From: Vesta saturnalis
Lineage: Eukaryota; Arthropoda; Insecta; Coleoptera; Lampyridae
Length of the DNA stretch: 64,000 nucleotides
Direction: 5' to 3'
NCBI GenBank assembly: GCA_036346205.1
Contig: JARFJB010001166.1
Coordinates: 10,906,001 to 10,970,000, forward strand
In this document: positions 55,320 to 64,000 of the stretch, piece by piece
How the letters are laid out: each line of letters opens with the position of its first letter
How positions within the stretch are numbered: the stretch's first letter is position 1
Made by a program: the position numbers and the translations under genes
Notes under the pieces: generated by a model
Told to the model about the DNA's origin: nothing
The model's input: only the letters and a program-made list of their open reading frames with translations
Database searches by the model: none

Positions 55320-56849
55320 TGGTTGACTTTCGTAATAGTAATATGTTACTCATTTTGGATAAAATTGCACCAAACCGTACAGTGACAACATTAAATTATT
55401 AATCTCTATTAGAAATAAGGCACCAAGGAAATTTAGGAGTTCTAAGCTCGAAGCCAATTGGAACTATTACAAATTGCAACGTAATTCAGTAACATCTGCT
55501 ATTCGTTGTGAAAAAAAACTTATACCAAAAGATAGACGTCCTGCAAAACTATGGAATGGTCTGCGTAAGTTAGATGTGGTGAATAATGAAAAAGTAGTTT
55601 GTCTACCGAGTTAACTGCATGATGTAGAGTTACTGAATAATCACTTCTTGACATCATTTACTTGTACTAATAATCCGCCAACTACTCAATGGTACAGCAA
55701 TAAGAAAAGTGTCACTCTAGTGTAGTTTCTGATTTTAGAACAATCAGTTCGATCTAGATATTTAGAATAGTTTCTCATATGCAATCTTGGAGTGAAGACA
55801 CTGACAAGATTAATATTAATGTGTTAACTCTTATTCTTCCACATTTCATTAACCACTTAACTTTTATTTTTAATTACTGTTTAGAAAACTTTGTATTTCC
55901 TTCAGTCTAGAAAAAGGCAGTTGTACGTCCTCTTCCAAAAACAAAACAAGTTAAAACAATGAATGATCTCCGACCGATTAGCATATTACCAACTATATAT
56001 AAGGTTCTAGAAAAGTTTATGGAACATCAAAGTATAGGCCACTTGAATCCTGTGAAATTACACTAAACAATCAATCTGGATTCCGCCGTGGATTTAGCTG
56101 CTTTACAGCTCTGACCAACTCCAGATGCCATTTTGAAGGCTTGGGATAAAAATAAGTTAACTGTGTTTTATGATTTTATTAGATTTTACCAATGCATTTG
56201 ACACTATTTCCCATAGCACGTTACTTTCAATCGTAGGTTATATTCGTCTTAGCGATGCTGCGTCACTGCTTCTCAAAATTATTTAACTAATAGACACTAA
56301 GCTGTGCGTTATGGAAATCTAACCTCATCTTTTAAGGGTGTCTCTAGTGGTGTACCTCAAGGCTCCATTCTTGGCCCACTTCTTTTTTCTATATATACTT
56401 CACAATTCAACGATTACATTACATACCGCACGACTTATTTTTATGTAGACGATACACAGTTATATCTGTCGTTTCAATTTTCCGAGATACAACACGCCAA
56501 TAGATGTATAAATCGAGATGTTGCGTCTTTATGTAGTATTGCTGCTAATCATGATCTTAAAATTAATGCCCCTAAATCGTCGTTAATTGAGTTTGATCCT
56601 AATATATCACTGAAATTGGCAAGTCCTTGCTTAAATGTTAAAGTCAATGGTGAGAGTATTAAGTCTGTGGACGAAGTTCGCAACTTAGGACTTATATTAG
56701 ACTCTAAATTGCGTTTTCGTGCCCATCTTAATAAATGCATAGGTGCTGCAAATCTGGGAGTGTTGGCAATAATTTTGTGGACGATTTTGAACTTCCCTTG
56801 GGTTTCAAATTTACAATATTTGAATAAAGGCATTATTATTATTATTCTT
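55320..56849 (+). pseudogene. Jockey/CR1-like LINE, 5'-truncated with internal deletion
   Basis: From about 55340: NMLLILDKIAPNRTVTTLNY (end of the region after the endonuclease), then RPISILPTIYKVLEKFMEHQ (about 55970), NQSGFRRGFSC (56070) and LLDFTNAFDTISHSTLLSI (RT first Asp). The open frame 56304-56855 follows with GVPQGSILGPLLFSIYTSQF, FYVDDTQLYLSF (catalytic YVDD), KINAPKSSLIEF and VDEVRNLGLILDSKLRF. At about 56760 it jumps to 3' non-coding sequence, ending ttgaataaaggc then (ATT)n at 56849, so the C-terminal part was deleted. The endonuclease is missing. Confidence 0.88.
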
Positions 56850-57930
56850 GTTTGATTTCAGTCATCTATACCTAATACCACAAGGATGGAATACTCCGCC
56901 ATGTGTTTATAGGTTAAAACTACCACTATCAGCTTTACTTCCAATATAACCTAAAAAATACAATTGAGAAACTATTCATTACTCGAATTTTGTAGGAATC
57001 TTACCAATTCGTTGACTTTATAATATTTTATAGATGTAATTTGCAGTTTAGAAGGAATTAACACGGACATAATAGCGGATGCGTACACGTACATGGCAAC
57101 GCGATTAGTCTTTGTGTTATGTCAAATGTCGATTATGTCACAAATTATATCAGTTCTGTCACTACAACGAATACCAACTGTAATTTAGTATTATTTATGC
57201 CGGCCTAGGCTGGAAAAGGCATAGTTTCCGGACGCATTCGCGGTCTGCATATGCCCTAATACAGAACGAAGGCATAAAAACAATATTTTATCAGCAACGT
57301 TTCGCATTACAATAAAACAATGAACAAAGCTTTTATCAAAGTGGCTAATAAAAATAAATTGTTTATAATCCGAGAGATTTCAATAAATAGAAAATCTTCG
57401 CCAGTAATCTAAATTTTTGTTAACAGGTATATCTATATTTCACTATCCCTCATAAGAATGACACCCTCGTGGTAATGTTCATAGGTTCGTTGGACCTTTT
57501 CTTTTTAAACAGGGACGATGAAATTAAAAAAAAAACATTTTATGAAGCATTGATAATGGAAAATAAAAAAAAAACAATAGTATTTGCTATTGTAAACATT
57601 TTCAGCAGATCTATGTAAAGCGACAAAGTTAAAACAATAAATTAAACAAATATTTAGTGAGAACGTTGTTACGTATGAAAGGTTTATTGCGTTTTGGCCG
57701 AATTCCTGTATGGTAATCCTATGTTATCATAAACAGGGCGTAACTCAGTATCAAATCCTTATAGAAATTAATGCTTTAATGGTTAGAAATAGAGTGGTAT
57801 TAAGTTCTTTCGATTTTGGCTAAAACGTAGTCGAACTTTAGTTTCCCAGTATGCCCCACATACCTTTTTCTAAAAAAATTAACAAAATGATAAATATTTT
57901 TCTTTATTTCTTACAAACAAAATTACTATA
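56850..57930. other. Unassigned DNA
   Basis: AT-rich. A GC-richer imperfect inverted segment near 57195-57260 (tatgccggcc..ggcata) is the only notable structure. No gene. Confidence 0.4.
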
Positions 57931-59021
57931 ATGTTGCATAATATTAATTCAACTTTTTGGTATCAAACATTCACAAAGAATGAGTACCACTTCGATCTAT
58001 CGTTAATTCCACTGGATCATCACTGCAATAATTTGCGATACCTAGCGAAACAGCCCCAACCGCATACAACGGAAGCAGAATCCAATATAAAGAACGCCAG
58101 CACTTTCATAAAGGTGCTAAAGGGATACACTGCAGAACCAGGGGATCTACTAGTGAACTTGGATGTAATCTCCTTATTCACGAGTATCCCCAACAAAGAA
58201 GCTCTTTCAAAAATGTCAACCAACAAACCACATATTAAGTGTGGTGGATTATTGCCTGGCCAATACCTAGTTCATCTACGGGGATCAACAATACAAACAA
58301 ACGGAAGAAGTATACGATCGAATCAACACTATCGCCAGTAGTTGCAAATCTATTCATGCAAGACTTCGGTATTAGTATCAGCGCAGGAGAAACCAAAACC
58401 TTGACTACGGTACATCGACGACACGTTGGTTATATGGGCACATGTAACGACGAAATTGATTCTCCAGGTAGAGCATAAAGAGAGCAGGAAAACCATCGAA
58501 GACAAAAGACAAGAAGCACCCTATAACCAAGGCATGTTTGCCATACGTGAGAGGTGTGATAGACAAGGTAATAAAACTCCTGAAGAAATGCAACATTGAA
58601 ATCATCTTTATCATCAACAAGAAGATCGTCCAGAACCCGAAGACAAAACTTTCTCTCGAGAAGGAAGGAGTGTATGGAAAGTGCACAAAAAGCTACATGA
58701 GGCAAACCAATTGATGCATCACCATAGCCATCGAAATAGAGAAAAGTCCGTCCAGTATTAACGCTCGGGAAGGTTACCCAATACCCGAAAGCCGCTTTTA
58801 AAGGAGTACGCACCAGATACTACACGAAACAATACTCACATAACTAAAAGGATAAAACGAATGGAGAAACGATTGAAAGTAGTTGTAATGAAAGTGAGTC
58901 GGAAAACCAAGCTATAAATACCACCGGAGAACGGATCACCAGTGATGGAGGAGATGTTCCTTTGAAAAACAGACCAGAGCAGATAAGAACGTGGGAAGAA
59001 ACCCAGAACAACAACACGGTA

Positions 59022-59030
<9 letters not shown>
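57931..59030 (+). mobile_element. Penelope-like element, decayed, ending in (TA)n
   Basis: NASTFIKVLKGYTAEPGDLL then VNLDVISLFTSIPNKEAL (58100-58210) are RT motifs. STLSPVVANLFMQDF (about 58330), RYIDDTLVIWAH (about 58408, catalytic YIDD) and LPYVRGVIDKVIKLLKKCNI (58540) lead to KEGVYGKCTKSYMRQTN (about 58660), the GIY-YIG nuclease with the first motif altered. RKPLLKEYAPDTTRNN closes the protein. Frameshifts separate most blocks, and parts of the RT between 58215 and 58320 look deleted. It belongs to a different PLE lineage from that at 21453. Confidence 0.85.

Positions 59031-59099
<69 letters not shown>
59029..59099. repeat. (TA)n microsatellite after the PLE
   Basis: A TA tract of about 70 bp at the PLE 3' end, flanked by tatatgtgtata and acacaca variants. 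Confidence 0.95.
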
Positions 59100-59107
<8 letters not shown>

Positions 59108-59443
59108 ATTACGTTTCCGTAGTGAAAATGTTTTTAATATAAATGGTTATTTAACACTAATAAATTTTTAAGCACAATTACTTTAATTATTTGAAAGTAG
59201 TTACCAAACGCAAGTCTATAGTAGTGCTCTTCCTGTTGTCATCGTGGCAGCTCTCTTATAACTTAATTAATCTAAAGTAAAATCTTATATTGTGTTCTTC
59301 AAGTAAACAGTTTATAAAACATAGCGATTGAACATTGTTTTAAGAACAAATGGTGATCCCTGAACGATAAACATTAAATAATCTATTTTTGACGCTTTTA
59401 TATAAGAATTCCTAAGTATGAGAGTAGCAATTAAACAGTTGAC

Positions 59444-59445
<2 letters not shown>
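59100..59445. other. Unassigned 346-bp segment between two (TA)n tracts
   Basis: No ORF. It is bounded on both sides by long (TA)n tracts, the pattern otherwise seen around inserted elements here. No inverted ends were recognised. Confidence 0.35.

Positions 59446-59514
<69 letters not shown>
59446..59514. repeat. (TA)n microsatellite before the LINE
   Basis: A TA tract of about 69 bp, immediately left of the LINE's first recognisable bases. Confidence 0.96.
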
Positions 59515-59515
<1 letters not shown>

Positions 59516-59520
<5 letters not shown>

Positions 59521-62500
59521 CCACCACCCTTACCATGGGCTCCTTAATATTGGGTCTCCGATTTTCTGAGCTCGGTAAGGGCTGCCGGTTACCTTTTCCA
59601 TCATCCTTAATCTATTCTCATCCTTATTCTTCCTTCTCGCCCTCACTGTCTTCCTATCGGATTAAAAGTCCCAAATTAAAAAATAAGATGGCTGTGGTTT
59701 CTAGGGTTATAAATTCCGGACGTAAAATCCTGCCCCACTCGGATGTCCGGCAGGGCAGGGCCCAAGCGACCTCGGTCATCGAAAGTATCAACTTTCTGAT
59801 TCACTACTGCAACATCCGCGGTATCAGGTCTAATCTTAATGCTATTCACCAACATCTTGAACAATTATAACCTGATATATTGTTTCTATCTGAAACACAA
59901 GTCTCCTCTGAAAGCTCCGAGTCACTCGACTTGCAATTTCCTCAATACCATCATCTCTCTAACTTTCGATATAAAGGAGGCGTATGTGCGTACATCAAGG
60001 ACAGAATTGCTTGCAAGAGGGTTTCTTCCTTAGAAAATAAAAATTTTGACGTGATTTGGTTTAAACATTCTGGTCCTAATTTTGTGAAATTCTACTGTTG
60101 CATTTATAAGTCTCCTAATGACGACAGCAACTTTCAAGACTTCTTCGATTTCCTTAGTATGAAAGTTGACTATCTCCTGTCTCAGTTTTCATCTTGCGAT
60201 ATCTCATTTGTAGGCGATTTCAATGTTCATAACTCTAATTGGCTTCAATTTTCATCTACTACAAATCCCGCTGGTCATAGTGCAGAAACATTTGCTATTT
60301 CATGTGATCTCACACAAATGATTTCTGAACCCAGAAGAATCCCTGATAACCCTAACCATACTCCACATCTTCTAGATCTCTTTCTTACATCAAACCCTCT
60401 TGTTTATAAAACTTCCGTTCTTTCGCCTTTAGGTCTTTCCGACCATTGTCTAATAAAAATCATTTCTACTGTACCTAATTCCACTGTTGTTCGCAAAACC
60501 GATAGAACCTTGTGGTGTTTTAAGTCAGCTCGATGGAGTGATTTACGGGATTTCTTTGCAACCTTTCCATGGCGTGAATATTGTTTTAAGTCGTCCTCCT
60601 CTTCGGACATCGCTCTTTCAGTATTTGAAGTCATCCTCATGGGAATGGAGTTATTCATTCCGAAAAAACAGTACCGTGTAGGTCATTCACGTTCCCAACC
60701 CTGGTTCAATAAGGCTTGTTCTGGTGCAATATCTTTAAAAATAAAAGTTACATTAAATGGAAATCTAATAAATCGGTTGACAGTCATGCAGAATACGTTG
60801 GTGCTAGAAATATCTGCAAAGTGACATCACTAAAACTAAAAAGTTGTTCGAACAACGAAAATGCAATGAACTAGCTACACCTCCTTTAGCCAGTCGTAAA
60901 TTTTGGTCTTTAGCAAAAGCCATTAGTAAAAACTTTCCAACATCTTCATTTCTCCCCCTGACATCTATTGACGGATCGGTAGTTGCTAATTCTGTAGACA
61001 AAGCCAACGTTTTTGTGGATTTGTTTGCATCAAACTCGTGTCTCAATGATTCTGGAAAACATGTGCCCCTAGTCAACTCTTCTTTATACGTTATGAAACC
61101 AGTTCATTTTCGGTACAAGCTCTTGGAATCGATCATCAGTATGCTTGATCTCAATAAGGCGACTGGCCCAGACGGTATCCCAGCTATTGTCTTAAAGAAA
61201 TGTTCCCCCGAACTAGTACCAGTCCTATCTAAGCTCTATACGATCTCTATATCTTCTGGGGAATTCCTTCATCATGGAAGTTAGCAAATGTTCAACCTAT
61301 TCCCAAAAAGGTGATAAGACCGATCCCTCAAATTACAGACCAATTGCCATCACTTCCATTTTGTCTAAAATCATGGAAAAAGCCATCAATCAGCAACTGC
61401 TCACGTTCCTTGAAACTAACAAACTCCTTAGTGACCACCAATATGGGTTTAGGCAAAGTCGTTCAACAGGCGATCTTCTTTCATATGTGACCCAAGTTTG
61501 GAACAATACAGTAGAGCAGTCCGGTGAAACAGTTGTAGTCGCTTTAGATATCTCAAAGGCATTTGACCAAGTTTGGCATAAGTGTTTACTTGCCAAACTC
61601 ACCTCGTTTGGGTTAAATGATACGCTCATCAACTGGGTTTCTAGTTTCCTTGATAAAAGACGAATACGTGTCGTAGTTGATGGCTTTTTTCAAAAGAAGT
61701 TAGCATTAACGCGGGCGTACCACAGGGATCCGTTATAGCGCCTACACTTTTTCTGCTGTACATAAACGACCTTATTTCTTCAACAACTAACCCCATCCAT
61801 TGCTTTGCTGACGATAGCACTCTTCACTGTAGTTCATCTCAGTCTACTCATAGTGATAATCCACCTTCTATGTCAAATCAAGAAATTAAAGCTGAAATGG
61901 CAAATTCAATCAACAAAGACATTCAACGTATTCTCGAATGGGGAAGCAATAATCTAGTTAAATTTAATGCTAACAAAACTCAGTGTTGCCTTATGTCCGC
62001 CAAAAAAGATCGATCATTTCCTGTTGTAAGTATGAATGGCTCAGTTCTTAAGTTTTCAGACTTTATTACTCTGTTGGGTATGACTGTATCTTCAAATCTC
62101 TCATGGGTTGGCCATATTCTGTCAGCTACCAGAACAGCTGCTCGTAAAATAGGCTTTTTGTACAGATCTAAGCAGTACTTTACCTCTCGACAACTCCTTC
62201 TGCTGTATAAGGCCTTATCTGGAATATAATTCTCACCTTTGGGTTAGTGCTCCCCAATACGCTCTCGATATCGTTGATCGTATTCAAAAGAGAGCGATTA
62301 GGCTTATAAATGACCCGTCCTTAACTTCTCACATACAGTCCCTTGAGCATAGAAGGATGGTTTCAGTTCTTTCTTTGTATTATCGTTATTACAACGGCTA
62401 TTGCGCTAGTGAATTACATTCTTTGATACCATCTCCGGCTATCTTTGCGAGAAACACTTGGTTCGCTCATTCACATCATCAGTATGCAGTACAAATCTCC

Positions 62501-62729
62501 ACTTGTCGTACCAAACGGGCGCAATCCACATTTTTCTACACGGCTTCTAAACTCTGGAATGATCTCCCTAGTTCCTGTTTTCCTCTCACTTATGATATGA
62601 GAAAATTTAAGGTAGCTGTTCATAGGCATCTATTGGCAATTCATTATCCCTCTATCCATCCTCCTAAGTGTTCCTGAGTGCTTTAGCACGATAGGCCTTA
62701 TTTAGCCTGTTCAAGTCCACAATCATAAA

Positions 62730-62733
<4 letters not shown>
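59516..62733 (+). mobile_element. Near full-length Jockey/CR1-like LINE in (TA)n
   Basis: 3.2 kb between two (TA)n tracts. It encodes an AP-type endonuclease and a reverse transcriptase, and ends with gcacgataggccttat and tccacaatcataaa. The same 3' end with an A-tail is at 5672-6072, which proves the 3' boundary of the family. No gag-like ORF1 is visible, so it is either 5'-truncated just upstream of ORF2 or from a one-ORF lineage. Confidence 0.92.
59690..62677 (+). pseudogene. LINE endonuclease/reverse transcriptase polyprotein, about five breaks
   Basis: Endonuclease: INFLIHYCNIRGIRSNLNAI, an in-frame TAA at 59868-59870, then PDILFLSETQ, KGGVCAYIKDRI, DISFVGDFNVHNSNWL, LLDLFLTSNPLVYK and LGLSDHCLI. 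These are the metal-binding and catalytic words of the APE fold. RT: NKATGPDGIPAIVLKK, NYRPIAITSILSKIMEKAIN, HQYGFRQSRSTGDLL, ALDISKAFDQVWHKCLLAKL, GVPQGSVIAPTLF (split by a shift at 61735) and CFADDSTLH (catalytic FADD, about 61800). The C-terminal region runs VKFNANKTQCC, LLGMTVSSNLSW to HPPKCS. Other shifts are near 60820, 61275 and 62225. The protein makes and inserts a DNA copy of its own RNA (family knowledge). Confidence 0.92.

Positions 62734-62776
<43 letters not shown>
62734..62776. repeat. (TA)n microsatellite after the LINE
   Basis: A TA tract of about 43 bp, joined to the LINE 3' end through aaaatataat. Confidence 0.95.
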
Positions 62777-62778
<2 letters not shown>

Positions 62779-63760
62779 AAGACACGAATGTGATCAAAAC
62801 ACGTTAAAGAATGTGACCGTATTCGGTTTGAGGTTTGGTCGAAAACCGGCAATGGAATTACTTTGATATTAGTATTGCTCAGACACAAATGTTCATCCAG
62901 AAAATAAAAATCCAAGTCTACATACTTTTCGTTCATATTGTTTTGATGTGCTTAGATCACGATCACTATTTGAGGTTCAGACACGCTTTACACACGTCAC
63001 GTTCGACATTAAATTAACTTTCTCCCTAGGAAGTTGCTTCTAACCTCTCCTTTGTTTAAATAAGTTAATCAGGTCTTGCTAAAAACTGATTTACTTTCTT
63101 TCGTAATGGACATGATGGCTTCCATACATTATTGAAGCAATCGTAAATATATACTTTTTGGGACACTAGCTTCCGTTCGCTCCAATATTTCTTTAAGCGA
63201 TAGACACGGTTTTAAGCTAGGTTCGGTTAGAGGGTAAGTTTGGAACAAATAAAGCGGTTTTCTTCAGGGATAGCTATAGAGTTAACTTAAGACATTTATT
63301 AACGTATGAACTCGAAAAAAAAATGTTACTAAGATGTACGATGTTTAAGATAATACTGGATTACAATCCATGAAGCCAGTCAATAAGGTTCATAACTACG
63401 CAATTAACTTCATATTCTATTTCAGTTGGTGTACAAATAATGAAACGCATTATGAAGAGAATGTGCACTACACACATAATTACGAAAGTCTGCTGAAAGC
63501 TTTAACAGTTGAAATTTCTATTATAATTGCTTTATAAAATGTTTTTATTTAATTTTATATTCTGTTTGAAACGAATGAGTTCAGCAAACTTTCTCCAAAA
63601 AGAAATCTACGAACATAAAGTACCAAGCCTTTGTTTAGTTTGCTTCGAGGTTTGTAACGTCACGTTAATATTTATTGTATATACCCGCCATAGAGAAAAT
63701 TATTAAGAAATCATATTAAACATTGAAGAACGTAGTAGTTAGTACGGAAGTGATTACAGA
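62777..63760. other. Unassigned AT-rich DNA
   Basis: No gene, terminal repeat or RNA structure recognised in this stretch. Confidence 0.45.
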
Positions 63761-63761
63761 G

Positions 63762-63896
<135 letters not shown>

Positions 63897-64000
63897 AGAG
63901 CCTGGTGAATACCATTTATAAAACTAAAAATCCTTGAGTCCAAATTACAAAAGAGTCACCTACACATCTATACCAAACTAAAGGTTTTTAGGTGCGTTTT

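Overview
The window is eukaryotic nuclear DNA, very AT-rich, and almost certainly from an arthropod, most likely an insect. The best host-lineage marker is the 3' half of a pickpocket-type DEG/ENaC channel gene at 7786-8678, with introns of 45-48 bp. The transposon mix also fits (Tc1/mariner, DUF4817-type IS630 elements, pogo, piggyBac, a NOF-like MULE, Penelope-like and Jockey/CR1-like elements). I cannot name the species. No bacterial, phage or organellar genes are visible.

Most of the window is a repeat graveyard. 1-1774: simple-sequence arrays (degenerate CA repeats, a 1.27-kb TCATTCAC octamer array, a (CA)n tract). 3.3-6.5 kb: a tandem repeat, a LINE relic, and a Tc1 transposon in (TA)n carrying a nested LINE tail. 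7.8-8.7 kb: the pickpocket gene. 8.9-10.5 kb: a mariner scrap and a Penelope-like element (PLE). 11.8-16.7 kb: a decayed DUF4817 transposase, a MITE, and a 2.97-kb DUF4817 transposon with very long inverted repeats. 17.5-21.4 kb: a piggyBac with TTAA duplications beside a third DUF4817 element. 21.45-23.38 kb: a PLE enclosed by inverted copies of its own 3' end. 23.4-26.3 kb: a nearly intact pogo transposase with a C-terminal PHD finger. 26.3-26.7 kb: a 139-bp repeat that recurs inverted at 40.5-40.85 kb. 32.1-40.25 kb: a decayed NOF-like MULE split by a second pogo element (34.46-37.43 kb) and by about 1.6 kb of unidentified DNA. 41.4-44.5 kb: another long-TIR DUF4817 transposon in (TA)n. 47.6-48.6 kb: a (CGTCTC)-like array. 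49.5 kb: one possible exon. 51.56-52.81 kb: a compact DUF4817 transposon. 53.1-53.76 kb: a LINE tail and a Helitron-like 3' end. 55.3-59.0 kb: a Jockey-like LINE and a third PLE. 59.5-62.7 kb: an almost full-length LINE whose family also supplied the tail inside the Tc1. The last kilobase holds (TA)n/(GT)n.

Most elements carry stops and frameshifts, so the window records insertion history rather than a working gene set. The strongest recurring patterns are: (TA)n tracts bordering transposon ends; a shared TACAGGGTG-type end on unrelated elements; and subterminal motif arrays or palindromes in the pogo and piggyBac elements that look like transposase binding sites. Nothing here is a clear new cellular pathway. 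The most novel-looking items are the long-TIR DUF4817 elements, the pogo elements with motif arrays, and the NOF-like protein with ubiquitin-protease-like Cys and His boxes.
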